NCBI RefSeq assembly: GCF_029889885.1 | Contig: NZ_JARANY010000008.1 | Coordinates: 1 to 64,000 of the forward strand | Length of the DNA: 64,000 nt | Reading direction: 5' to 3' | Origin: Chromohalobacter sp. 296-RDG | GTDB lineage: Bacteria > Pseudomonadota > Gammaproteobacteria > Pseudomonadales > Halomonadaceae | In this document: piece by piece, positions 17,874-26,108 of the stretch | Numbering within the stretch: the stretch's first letter is position 1 | Layout: each line of letters opens with the position of its first letter | The notes under the pieces: model-generated | What the model was told of the DNA's origin: nothing | Database searches by the model: none | The model's input: the letters and a program-made list of their open reading frames with translations, nothing else | Program-made: the position numbers and the translations under genes

Positions 17874-18329
17874 TCAGTTGAGCACCGGCTCGCGACGCTG
17901 AGCGGCATCGTTCCGCGAATCTTCGGAGGACGACTTACGCTGCTTGCCACCACCGCGGGGGGCGTCGTTATCACCACCGCTATTGCGACGCCGGCGCCAT
18001 ATCCACATCAGCGCACCTAGCACGCCGCCTATCGCCATGCCGACCAACAACAGCGGCGTGGCCACGGCAAGCTGGCCACCATCGCCCTGCAAGACGCCCA
18101 CCGCCGTGACGACGATGGCCGGCGCGAGGCCGGAATAATGCTCACCGTCCTCCAGCAAGGGCGAGGTAAATGGCGCCACCGCCCATAACATCCCCGCAAC
18201 CGCACCCGTGACGATCCAACGCGGTAAATTGGGCAAAAAGCGCACCCCGAGGTAGCCGGTGACCAGCACCAGAAGCGATAATACAAAGTAACTAAGCCAC
18301 AACTGTGGCAAGGAATCGGAAATCAGCAT
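17874..18329 (-). CDS. Small membrane protein, partner of the VWA gene
   Basis: Uncharacterised 151-residue protein. It has three to four hydrophobic segments, at about 10-27, 36-52, 68-85 and 95-112, followed by a hydrophilic tail very rich in Arg, Lys, Ser, Asp and Gly. I chose the ATG at 18329 because AGAGGA lies five bases upstream; a longer reading with further ATGs upstream would run into the divergent oligopeptidase gene. It is the first gene of a two-gene unit with the VWA protein. I recognise no family. Confidence 0.65.
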   Translation of the reverse strand: MLISDSLPQLWLSYFVLSLLVLVTGYLGVRFLPNLPRWIVTGAVAGMLWAVAPFTSPLLEDGEHYSGLAPAIVVTAVGVLQGDGGQLAVATPLLLVGMAIGGVLGALMWIWRRRRNSGGDNDAPRGGGKQRKSSSEDSRNDAAQRREPVLN

Positions 18330-18377
18330 CGCGTCCTCTCGCGTTCGATCTTTCTTCGACATGGTACACCGCTGCAC

Positions 18378-20474
18378 ATGAAAGCACAGCCGCACATCCC
18401 TGCGCTTCACGACGCGACCCAACTCTCGCCGGTCGCACGCTTCAAACGCAAGGACGATCCTCACTGGCATTGGCTGGAGAATCGCGACGACCCCGAGGTG
18501 GAGAGCTTTCTCGAGCAGGCCAACCAAGAGTCCACCGCCTGCTTTACGCCCCTCGAGCCGCTCGTCGAGACGCTCTACGCCGGCCACCTGGCGCGTCGTG
18601 AACTGGCCGTCGATGGTCTGCGCACACCGCTCGATCACCATACCTACTGGAGCGAAACCGCCCACGACGCCGACTATCCGATATGGTGGCGCCATCCCAA
18701 CCACGACGCATCACGGCGTGAATGCGTGCTTGATGTCCAGGCCCGCGCCCTGCATCACGACTTCATGGAAGTCGCCGACATGGCCATCGCACCCGATGAA
18801 GACTGGCTGGCGTGGACCGAGGACACCAACGGCGACGAGAATTTCGATCTTTTCCTGCGCGTCCTGCCCGACGGCGAGCCCCGGTGTCTGCTGACCGATA
18901 TCGGCCCGGAGCTATGTTGCGCCGAGGACAACCGCAGCCTGCTGTTCACGCGTTACGACGACACGCAGCGCCCGGACAGCATCTGGCGGCTGGATATCGA
19001 AAGCGTGGAAAGCGCGTGCCTGTTTCGTGAAACGGACGCCGAGTTCTGGGTAGGGCTGAGCAAAACCCGTTCACGCGCCTGGCTGGTGCTGGAAACCGCC
19101 TCCAAGGACACCTCGGAGTGCCATCTGATTCCAGCGGCAGCACCCGATACGCCGCCGCGCTGCGTACGCGAACGCGTCAAAGGCGTCGAATACGGCCTCG
19201 AACATCGCCCCGGGCACTTTTACATCCTGCATAACCAGGACGCGCCGCATTTCCGGCTCGATATCGCGGACGAGTCCACGCCGGGTGACTGGACACCGCT
19301 GCTCGACCACCAGGAGCATCTGACGCTGGAAGGCGTCGATGCCTTTGCCTGGGGGCTGGTCATCACCGAACGCGATCACCGCGAGGCTCAGGTGCATCTC
19401 AGCATAGTCGCGCTCGACACGGATACGCCGATCAAGCATCGCCTGCCGCTGCCCGAAGCGCCCTGCAGCCTGATACTGGGCGATACACCCAACTTCGACA
19501 CTCGCCGCCTGCGTCTACACGAGGAATCGTTCACACTGCCGCCGCGCTGGATCGAGCACGACCTCGATACCGACGCGCGGCGCCTGCTCAAGGCCCAGCC
19601 CGTGCACGGCGACCTTGCTCCCGAGCAATTGGTATGCCGCCGCCTGTGGGCCGAAGCCCACGACGGCGAACGCATCCCGGTCTCCGTCGTGGCACGGGGC
19701 GATCTTATCGAGCAAGGTCCGATGCCTACGCTGTTATACGGCTATGGCGCCTATGGCGACGTACTCGACCCGTGGTTTTCCATAGCCCGGCTCGAACTGC
19801 TGTCGCGGGGCGTGGCATTCGCTGTCGCCCATGTACGTGGCGGCGGCGACCGGGGCGAACCTTGGTATCTCGCCGGCAAGCTGGCGCACAAGGAAAACAG
19901 CTTCCGCGATTTCCTGGCCGCACGGCACGCGCTGGTCGAACACGGCATCGCGGATGGCGAACGTATCGCCGCCTATGGCGCCAGCGCCGGTGGGCTGCTG
20001 GTGGGCGCCAGTCTCAATCTCGAACCGGATGCCTTTTGCGCCGCCGTGCTCGATGTGCCATTCGTCGATGTGCTGCGCACCATGAAAAACCCCGATCTGC
20101 CGTTGACGACCGCAGAATACAGCGAATGGGGCAACCCCAATGAGCCGGAAGCGAAACGTCACATTCGCGACTACTCGCCTCTCGACAACCTCGTCGCGCA
20201 ACCCTATCCCATGTTGTTTCTGCAAGGCAGTTGGCATGACTCGCGTGTGCCCTACTGGGAACCGGCCAAGCTTTACGCGCGCCTGACAGAACTCGCGGCC
20301 CAACTGCCCGCCGCCGAGCGCCGCCCCATCCTCCTGCGCACCGACATGGCCGCCGGGCATGGCGGTGCCTCGGGTCGCTTCAAGGCCTGGCACGACAACG
20401 CCCGTCAGGATGCCTTCCTGCTTTGGGCCCTGGGCCTCGCCGACAACGAAATGCTTGCTAACCGAGCGGACTGA
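18378..20474 (+). CDS. ptrB: Oligopeptidase B (prolyl oligopeptidase family S9A)
   Basis: Cytoplasmic serine peptidase of 698 residues that cuts small peptides after basic residues. The N-terminal two thirds form a beta-propeller. The C-terminal alpha/beta hydrolase domain has GYGAYG, HVRGGGDRG, the nucleophile motif YGASAGGLL, the Asp loop HDSRVPYWEP and the His in AAGHGGASGR. The total length is close to E. coli PtrB (686). The gene is divergent from the small membrane-protein gene and ends just before a strong shared terminator. The split between oligopeptidase B and prolyl oligopeptidase is made on overall likeness. Confidence 0.9.
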   Translation: MKAQPHIPALHDATQLSPVARFKRKDDPHWHWLENRDDPEVESFLEQANQESTACFTPLEPLVETLYAGHLARRELAVDGLRTPLDHHTYWSETAHDADYPIWWRHPNHDASRRECVLDVQARALHHDFMEVADMAIAPDEDWLAWTEDTNGDENFDLFLRVLPDGEPRCLLTDIGPELCCAEDNRSLLFTRYDDTQRPDSIWRLDIESVESACLFRETDAEFWVGLSKTRSRAWLVLETASKDTSECHLIPAAAPDTPPRCVRERVKGVEYGLEHRPGHFYILHNQDAPHFRLDIADESTPGDWTPLLDHQEHLTLEGVDAFAWGLVITERDHREAQVHLSIVALDTDTPIKHRLPLPEAPCSLILGDTPNFDTRRLRLHEESFTLPPRWIEHDLDTDARRLLKAQPVHGDLAPEQLVCRRLWAEAHDGERIPVSVVARGDLIEQGPMPTLLYGYGAYGDVLDPWFSIARLELLSRGVAFAVAHVRGGGDRGEPWYLAGKLAHKENSFRDFLAARHALVEHGIADGERIAAYGASAGGLLVGASLNLEPDAFCAAVLDVPFVDVLRTMKNPDLPLTTAEYSEWGNPNEPEAKRHIRDYSPLDNLVAQPYPMLFLQGSWHDSRVPYWEPAKLYARLTELAAQLPAAERRPILLRTDMAAGHGGASGRFKAWHDNARQDAFLLWALGLADNEMLANRAD

Positions 20475-20484
20475 CACCGCATAA

Positions 20485-20514
20485 TGAAGAAGGCCCCTAC
20501 CGGGGCCTTCTTCA
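20485..20514. terminator. Bidirectional terminator between ptrB and ycgN
   Basis: A perfect stem of about 13 bp (TGAAGAAGGCCCC / GGGGCCTTCTTCA) around a TACC loop lies between the convergent genes ptrB and ycgN. Each arm is GC-rich near the loop and runs into a TTCTTCA-type tail in either direction, so it can serve both genes. Confidence 0.85.
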
Positions 20515-20545
20515 TATCAGTCACCTCACCATGCCACCGAAAACG

Positions 20546-20992
20546 TCATTGGCACGGAATGATGTCGATGATGTGCTCCTCGAGGTCGTCGTCCGCCACT
20601 TCGCATTCGCTCACCGCGAAGTGGCGCACGCTCTTCTGCTGGCGATGCATGCGCCGTGAATCGCCCGCGATCAGCGGATGCCAGGCCGCGAGCTTGCGCC
20701 CCTCGGCCAATCGACGATAGGCACACGACGCCGGAAGCCAATGAAACGCCGCCAGGTTATCGCGGGTCAGCTTGGTGCATCCCGGCACGTGCTCGAAGCG
20801 GTTCTCGTAATCGCTGCAACGACAGGTATCGATATCCAGCAACTGGCAGGCCACGTTGAGCGTGGCGACATCGCCGCTCTCGTCGTCTTCGAGCTTGAGC
20901 AGGCAACACTTCCCGCAGCCGTCGCAGAGCGCTTCCCACTCTTCATCGTCGAGCTCTTGGAGGGAAAAGCGCTCCCAGAAACGTTCACGCAT
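20546..20992 (-). CDS. ycgN: YcgN/UPF0260 family cysteine-cluster protein
   Basis: Conserved 148-residue protein of unknown biochemical role. It carries the family cysteine cluster LCDGCGKCC near the N-terminus, plus CRCSDYENR, PGCTKL and PASCAYR. These are probably ligands for a metal or iron-sulfur centre. It starts 3 bases after the ycgL stop and is the last gene of the dnaX-ybaB-recR-rnd-ycgL-ycgN run. The same ycgL-ycgN neighbourhood, often with rnd, is common in gammaproteobacteria. Confidence 0.92.
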   Translation of the reverse strand: MRERFWERFSLQELDDEEWEALCDGCGKCCLLKLEDDESGDVATLNVACQLLDIDTCRCSDYENRFEHVPGCTKLTRDNLAAFHWLPASCAYRRLAEGRKLAAWHPLIAGDSRRMHRQQKSVRHFAVSECEVADDDLEEHIIDIIPCQ

Positions 20993-20995
20993 GGG

Positions 20996-21286
20996 TCAGT
21001 ACCGTGCCTCGGTGGGCGCCTTGTATAGATCCAGCATGTAATCCTCGCGTGCCGGCGGCATCTGCAGATAAAAGCCTTGTGTCTCGATGGCGGCCAGTAC
21101 GTCCCCCGGCTTGGCCCGCGCCAGCGGCTTGTCTTCACCGAGCAGCATCACAAGCACCGATACCGGTTTACCGAACCGCTCAAGCAGGGCTTCGGGCACA
21201 TCCGTCAGCCCGCGTGCGCGATCCACGTATAAATACATCTCGTCGCGACGCGGGCTCTTGAAGATTTCACAGAGTCGTTTGGGCAT
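20996..21286 (-). CDS. ycgL: YcgL domain protein
   Basis: Small conserved protein of 96 residues with the YcgL fold: CEIFKSPRRDEMYLYVDRARGLTDVP, then LLGEDKPLARA and GFYLQMPP. Its molecular role is not established. I chose the ATG at 21286, which has AAAGG eight bases upstream; the in-frame GTG at 21295 would sit on top of that ribosome site. The gene is 12 bases past the rnd stop and 3 bases before ycgN. Confidence 0.92.
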   Translation of the reverse strand: MPKRLCEIFKSPRRDEMYLYVDRARGLTDVPEALLERFGKPVSVLVMLLGEDKPLARAKPGDVLAAIETQGFYLQMPPAREDYMLDLYKAPTEARY

Positions 21287-21298
21287 CGTCTTCACCTT

Positions 21299-22426
21299 TC
21301 AGTGATCGGCCAGTGCCTGGGTGAACGCCTCGGCCAGCAAGTGGCCACGCCAGCCCTGGGGTAATGACAGCGGCACACCGTCCAGATCCGCCATCACCAG
21401 GGCTTCGAGATCGCGGCGATTGGCCAACACCTCAGGAGCGATGTCCAGGCGTTCCGCCTCGCGGTTGACGACAGTCTTGAGCGCCTTGAGCCGCGTCTTG
21501 AACGCCGATGAATGCGGTGGTGGAAGCGATGCCGGTAATGCCTCGTCATCTAGGTGAACGGCGGCTTGCACCATCGCCAGCAAGGTATCGCCGTCATGTT
21601 TGATCAGCTTGGGCCTGACGCCTTCGATGGTCGAGAGCTGATGGCGGTTGTGCGGCATCTCCACCGCGATCGCGAACAGCACCTTATCACTCGCCAGCCA
21701 GCCCCGTGGCAGATCGCGGTGTCGCACCTCGCCTTCTCGCCAACACGTGAGCGCCTGATAAAGCGCCAACTGACGCGGCTCGAGCCGCCACAACTGACGA
21801 TGACGACGATACCACTGTTCATCGGCATCGCGGTTGCGACGATGCGCTTCGCACAGGCGCGCGCACTCTTCTTCCAGCCAGGCCAAACGTCCCTGCTGTA
21901 CCAGCGCGTCGCGCTGCACCTGCCAGACAAGCGGCAGATAGACCACGTCCAGCGCGGCATAGCGTAGCTGTGAGTCGGACAACGGACGCCGCAGCCAGTC
22001 CGAGCGCGTTTCCTCCTTGGGCAACACGTCACCGGTCCACTGCTCGACCAAGCGTTGATAGCCCAGCGATGCCTGGGTACTCAGCAGGCTTTGCGCCACC
22101 TGCGTATCGACGATTGGCGCGACGGCGACATCCGCCCAGCTCTCCAGTACTTCGAGGTCTTCGCCGCTGGCATGCAGCAACTTGAGCGGTCCATCCGCCC
22201 CAAGAAGCGATTGTAGAGCGCTATCGGCCGCCACGACTTGCGGATCGATCAGGAAGGCCTCATCGCCGCCGGCGTAGAGCTGCACCAGCGCCGCGATGGG
22301 AAAGAACGTCGACTCGCGATGAAACTCGGTATCCACCGCCAGCCAATCGGCGTCGGCCAGCGCCTCGCACGCCTCAGCCAGCGCGGTGGGCGTTTCCACC
22401 CAGCGAATCTCGAAACTCGGAGGCAT
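21299..22426 (-). CDS. rnd: Ribonuclease D
   Basis: 3'-5' exoribonuclease of 375 residues, the same length as E. coli Rnd, acting in tRNA 3' maturation. The DEDD exonuclease motifs are visible: WLAVDTEFHRE (Exo I), the HASGEDLEVL region (Exo II) and SQLRYAALDVVYL (Exo III, DEDDy class). HRDC-type helical domains follow. The ATG at 22426 is chosen because the family starts here; an upstream in-frame ATG at 22489 would add a 21-residue segment unlike the family and overlap recR. It lies 28 bases after recR. Confidence 0.94.
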   Translation of the reverse strand: MPPSFEIRWVETPTALAEACEALADADWLAVDTEFHRESTFFPIAALVQLYAGGDEAFLIDPQVVAADSALQSLLGADGPLKLLHASGEDLEVLESWADVAVAPIVDTQVAQSLLSTQASLGYQRLVEQWTGDVLPKEETRSDWLRRPLSDSQLRYAALDVVYLPLVWQVQRDALVQQGRLAWLEEECARLCEAHRRNRDADEQWYRRHRQLWRLEPRQLALYQALTCWREGEVRHRDLPRGWLASDKVLFAIAVEMPHNRHQLSTIEGVRPKLIKHDGDTLLAMVQAAVHLDDEALPASLPPPHSSAFKTRLKALKTVVNREAERLDIAPEVLANRRDLEALVMADLDGVPLSLPQGWRGHLLAEAFTQALADH

Positions 22427-22454
22427 CCCGTATCCTTGTTGACGATAATGAGGG

Positions 22455-23066
22455 TCAGCTCGACTCTTGCGCGAACGGCAAACGACCATTGAAGGCGCGA
22501 CTCAACGTGCCACCATCCACGTATTCCAGCTCGCCTCCCATGGGCACGCCGTACGCCAGGCGTGACAGACGCACGCCGGTACCATGCAGTTGTTCGGCGA
22601 TGTAGTGCGCAGTGGCCTCGCCTTCCACGGTGGGATTGGTGGCCAGAATCAATTCCTCGATGGCACCGTTCGCGAGCCGCTCATCGAGCTGATCGAGCCC
22701 AATGTCCTCGGGGCCGATGCCATCCAACGGCGACAAATGGCCGTGGAGCACGAAATAGTGGCCGCGATAGCCGCCGGCCTGCTCGATCGCCAGCATGTCG
22801 GCCGGCGATTCGACGACGCACAGCAGTCCTTCATCGCGCCGCGCATCCTGGCAAATGGTGCATAGCGGCGTCTCTGTCAACGTGCGGCAGCGCTGACAAT
22901 AGCCTACCTGCTCCAGGGCCTCGCCCAATGAGGCGACAAGCCGACGGCCGCCATCGCGGTCACGTTCCAGCAGATGCAGAGCCATGCGCTGCGCGGTCTT
23001 GGGACCCACGCCCGGCAACACACGCAGCGTCTCCAGCAGTTGATCGACGAGAGGAGAGAACGCCAT
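22455..23066 (-). CDS. recR: Recombination protein RecR
   Basis: RecFOR-pathway protein of 203 residues that helps load RecA at gaps. The order of parts is typical: a helix-hairpin-helix ([19 protein letters not shown]), a four-cysteine zinc finger ([16 protein letters not shown]), a Toprim domain starting at [14 protein letters not shown], and the Walker-B-like C-terminal region. It starts 3 bases after the ybaB stop codon. The ybaB-recR pair downstream of dnaX is conserved across the gammaproteobacteria. Confidence 0.97.
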   Translation of the reverse strand: MAFSPLVDQLLETLRVLPGVGPKTAQRMALHLLERDRDGGRRLVASLGEALEQVGYCQRCRTLTETPLCTICQDARRDEGLLCVVESPADMLAIEQAGGYRGHYFVLHGHLSPLDGIGPEDIGLDQLDERLANGAIEELILATNPTVEGEATAHYIAEQLHGTGVRLSRLAYGVPMGGELEYVDGGTLSRAFNGRLPFAQESS

Positions 23067-23069
23067 CGC

Positions 23070-23396
23070 TTAGAACGGCATCTTGAAGTCCGCCGGCAGG
23101 TTCATCCCTGCGGTGACTTCTTCCATACGCTCCTTGGATGTCGTCTCGACCTTGCGCACCGCATCGTTGACGGCAGCGGCCAGCAAATCCTCGAGCAGCT
23201 CCTTGTCTTCTTCCATCACCGAGGGGTCGACATTCACGTTACTCACGTCGTGACGACCGTTCATGGTGACCTTGATCATGCCGGCCCCGGCCTCGCCCGT
23301 GACTTCGGTCTCGGCGATTTCCTCCTGGACCTTCTGCATCTTTTCCTGCATTTCCTGGGCCTGTTTCATCATGTTGCCCATTCCACCTTTCATCAT
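23070..23396 (-). CDS. ybaB: YbaB/EbfC nucleoid-associated protein
   Basis: Small DNA-binding protein of 108 residues from the YbaB/EbfC family. A Gly/Met/Gln-rich N-terminus ([14 protein letters not shown]) is followed by the family core [24 protein letters not shown] and a helical C-terminus. It forms dimers that bind DNA without strict sequence need. GAGG precedes the ATG at 23396. It lies between dnaX (45 bases upstream) and recR (3 bases downstream). Confidence 0.96.
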   Translation of the reverse strand: MMKGGMGNMMKQAQEMQEKMQKVQEEIAETEVTGEAGAGMIKVTMNGRHDVSNVNVDPSVMEEDKELLEDLLAAAVNDAVRKVETTSKERMEEVTAGMNLPADFKMPF

Positions 23397-23441
23397 GTTC
23401 GTATCCTCAAGGAGTTCTAAAAAGTCAGAGCCGCCGACGAC

Positions 23442-25514
23442 TTACGTATCGGAAGCGGCGCCATCGGTCGGCGCCACGCTGCGTTCCAGCAAGTGGGCGC
23501 CAAAATCGTGTTCTAGCATTTGAATGTGCGGGTCGCGGCGCAACGCTTCAACCGCTTGAGCATGACGCTCTTGTGCCAGCCGCTCACTTTGCGAACGCGG
23601 CGTATCCAGGTTCTCGGGCAGGGCCTCGACCGTGACATTCAAGCGCCGCTCGATGCCCTGATCAGCCAAGGCCTTGGTGAGACGCTCGACGTGCACATCG
23701 GCCAGCATCGCCCCCTGCGACGGATCCAGCCGCAGCGCCAGCGTTTCGCCGTCGTCGTGCTCGACGATGCAGTGCGCCGCCAGGTTGCGCGTCAGCCCAC
23801 CCAGCGCCAGCGATTCGAAAACCGTCAGCCAACGCGCGTGGTCGAAAGCGCCCGTCTCGGGCATGGCGGCGACAGGCGCCGAGGGTTCGGGATCAGGCTC
23901 ATCCGCCTCAGCGACGACATCCATCGCCGGGGGCTCCGGCACGGCGGCGGGTGGCTCGGAGGCGACAGGTCCCGGGGCGTCATCTAGCGCCCACGGCGGC
24001 GCATCGTCCACATCGGCAACGCCAGCGGCGTCCGCCTGGCGTTGCGCCTCGTCTTCAAGCGCGGCATCGGCAGATTCACCCGGCGCATCAGCCATGGGAG
24101 GTGGCGTCTCTTCCGCTACCGTAGGCGTTTCGACTTCCGGTACTTCAGTGTCAGGCAGCTCTGTTCCAAGCCCTTGTGTCTCAAGCCCTTCTGTCTCAAG
24201 CACCTCTCGCGAAACATCTTCACCGCTATCGTCCGCCGCAGGACTGCTATCGCCTGCTGCGGGCGCCTGGCTCTCGGGGGACGACGGTTCGCCAGGCGAA
24301 GGTGCGACGGCAGACGCCGGTTGGTTTGGCGTGGGCTCAGCCGTGGGAGCGCTCGGCGGCGCGGCGGATGGCGCTTCATTCTCGGCCGCGCCGCGAATCG
24401 GCAACGGTGTCTGCGGCGGCTTGGGTACGCCCTGGGGCCGGAACGCCAGCATGCGCAGCAGCGTCATCTCCAGCGCGGTACGCGGGTCCGGCGCGCTCTC
24501 CATGTCGCCACGCCCCTGCAAGGCGATCTGGTAGTAGAGCTGCACGTCCTCGGCGGTGAAGCGCGCAGCCAGCGGCAGCAGTGTGTCGCGGTCACCGTGG
24601 CCATTATCCAGCGCATCCGGCACCATCTGGGCGATGGTCAGGCGATGGAAGACGCTGGCCAGATCATCGAGGATGGCACCGAAATCCGGTCCTTGCTCGG
24701 CCAGGCTGGCGACTTCCTGCAAGACCCGCGCGGCATCGACCTCGGCCAGTGCTTCGGCCAGTGCCAACAGGTGACGATGATCGAGCGTACCCAGCATCGC
24801 GGCGACATCGGTATGACGCACCTCACCCTGCCCGAAAGCAATGGCTTGGTCGGTCAGACTCAAGGCGTCGCGCATCGAGCCCTCGGCGGCCTTACCCAGC
24901 AGCCACAGTGCCTGATCGTCGAAAGCCACCGACTCGGCCTCGAGAATATGCGTCAGATGCCCGACTACACGCTCCGGCGGCATGTTCTTGAGCGTGAGCT
25001 GCAGGCAGCGCGAGAGTACCGTCACCGGGAGCTTCTGCGGATCGGTCGTCGCCAGCAGAAACTTGACGTGAGGCGGCGGCTCCTCGAGCGTCTTGAGCAG
25101 CGCATTGAAACTGTGCGTGGAAAGCATGTGCACCTCATCGATGAGGTACACCTTGTAACGCCCCTGGGTCGGCGCGTATTGCACGTTGTCGAGCAGCTCG
25201 CGGGTATCCTCAACCTTGGTCCGCGAGGCGGCGTCGACCTCGATCAGGTCGACGAAACGGCCCTCGTCGATCTCGCGGCAAGTCTCGCATTCACCGCATG
25301 GTACCGATGTCACGCCCTGCCGGCAGTTCAGGCACTTGGCGAGAATCCGCGCCAGCGTCGTCTTGCCGACCCCGCGCGTGCCGGTAAACAGATAGGCATG
25401 ATGCAGACGCCCCTGGTCGAGCGCATTGACCAATGCACGCGACACATGCTCCTGGCCGACCAGTTCGTGAAATGTGCGGGGGCGCCATTTGCGGGCCAGA
25501 ACCTGGTAACTCAT
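23442..25514 (-). CDS. dnaX: DNA polymerase III subunit tau (DnaX)
   Basis: Clamp-loader ATPase and replisome organiser of 690 residues. The family start MSYQVLARKWRPRTFHELVGQ is at 25514. Walker A (TGTRGVGKTTLAR), the zinc module (CLNCRQ, CGECETC), Walker B (IDEVHMLS) and sensor 1 (LLATTDPQKLP) are in place. The linker from about residue 370 to 570 is very rich in Pro, Ala, Glu and Ser and likely disordered. A C-terminal tau domain binds DNA polymerase alpha. I found no A-rich slippery heptamer of the E. coli type, so whether a short gamma form is made by frameshifting is uncertain. Confidence 0.96.
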   Translation of the reverse strand: MSYQVLARKWRPRTFHELVGQEHVSRALVNALDQGRLHHAYLFTGTRGVGKTTLARILAKCLNCRQGVTSVPCGECETCREIDEGRFVDLIEVDAASRTKVEDTRELLDNVQYAPTQGRYKVYLIDEVHMLSTHSFNALLKTLEEPPPHVKFLLATTDPQKLPVTVLSRCLQLTLKNMPPERVVGHLTHILEAESVAFDDQALWLLGKAAEGSMRDALSLTDQAIAFGQGEVRHTDVAAMLGTLDHRHLLALAEALAEVDAARVLQEVASLAEQGPDFGAILDDLASVFHRLTIAQMVPDALDNGHGDRDTLLPLAARFTAEDVQLYYQIALQGRGDMESAPDPRTALEMTLLRMLAFRPQGVPKPPQTPLPIRGAAENEAPSAAPPSAPTAEPTPNQPASAVAPSPGEPSSPESQAPAAGDSSPAADDSGEDVSREVLETEGLETQGLGTELPDTEVPEVETPTVAEETPPPMADAPGESADAALEDEAQRQADAAGVADVDDAPPWALDDAPGPVASEPPAAVPEPPAMDVVAEADEPDPEPSAPVAAMPETGAFDHARWLTVFESLALGGLTRNLAAHCIVEHDDGETLALRLDPSQGAMLADVHVERLTKALADQGIERRLNVTVEALPENLDTPRSQSERLAQERHAQAVEALRRDPHIQMLEHDFGAHLLERSVAPTDGAASDT

Positions 25515-25679
25515 ACCGTCGGGATGTCCTTGCAGATCGGGCCGATTCTCACCTGGCAGCACCAAGCACTCGACACAGAGGGGAAGATCGTTAAAACATC
25601 CATTCTAGCGGGTAGCGGGAACTTCGACGAGGGGCGAGTCGACATCGAGGTCGATCAAGAATACGGGGGACATAATGGA

Positions 25680-25789
25680 GGCGGCCCCATCAGCCACATC
25701 CCGGCACACGCAGCCACCACTACCGTTGCTCCCTTCCGGGCCTGGCGGGGTTCGCGGTTTAGCGTTGCGGGAGGACCGACAGGGCCACC
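25680..25789 (-). ncRNA. ffs: Signal recognition particle RNA (4.5S RNA)
   Basis: A 110-base RNA gene upstream of dnaX on the same strand. The core tip motif reads CCAGGCCCGGAAGGGAGCA, with the GGAA tetraloop and the asymmetric internal loop. The CTCCCGCAACGCTA and GTGTGCCGGGATGT segments match E. coli 4.5S RNA. The ends GGTGGCCC (5') and GGGCCGCC (3') pair over eight positions with one G-U, which fixes the borders to within a few bases. It binds Ffh for co-translational targeting to the membrane. No clear T-run terminator follows. Confidence 0.97.
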
Positions 25790-26108
25790 ACAGCAAAATC
25801 GGTTGACGAGTATGATGTCGCTACCGATACGTCCGGATGTAAGGAAAACGCCACGCGCTTTCAATGACTTGCCCCGAACGCCGCAGCACTATAACAGCGT
25901 GACCGCTGGTCGGCAAGGCATCAAATGATCCAGCGCCTGTCGTGCACTATGGACGAGAGTGGAAAAGCACGGCCTTCCCCGCGTTCAAGGAGAATGATCA
26001 TGCTCCCGATACGGGACATTGGATCAACCGTCAACGACGTTCGCCCCCACCGGGATACCGGCGGGGGCGAGAGAAACGCACCGTACTGATCAGACGTCGG
26101 GGATCGAG
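25790..26108. other. Intergenic region between ffs and tctA
   Basis: This stretch of 319 bases holds the tctA terminator-like stem at its left side and must contain the ffs promoter at its right. No clear -35/-10 pair with standard spacing was found. No credible coding sequence is present. Confidence 0.5.
26041..26070 (-). terminator. Stem-loop after tctA
   Basis: A 13-bp GC-rich stem (TCGCCCCC...CCGG / CCGG...GGGGGCGA, one G-U pair on the minus-strand RNA) with a four-base loop lies 39 bases past the tctA stop. No U-run follows, so it may stop transcription weakly or protect the 3' end of the mRNA. Confidence 0.55.

Noticed and set aside
18330-18704. In-frame 5' extension of the small membrane protein gene
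   Set aside because: It would overlap the oligopeptidase gene, and the added residues show no membrane or family pattern. A good ribosome site marks the ATG at 18329.
23442-25514. Programmed frameshift in dnaX giving a gamma subunit
   Set aside because: No A-rich slippery heptamer with a downstream hairpin was visible near the end of the ATPase core.
24042-25928. Plus-strand open frame of 628 codons opposite dnaX and ffs
   Set aside because: It lies across dnaX and the SRP RNA gene. The product is low-complexity and rich in Arg and His, which is typical of a shadow frame.
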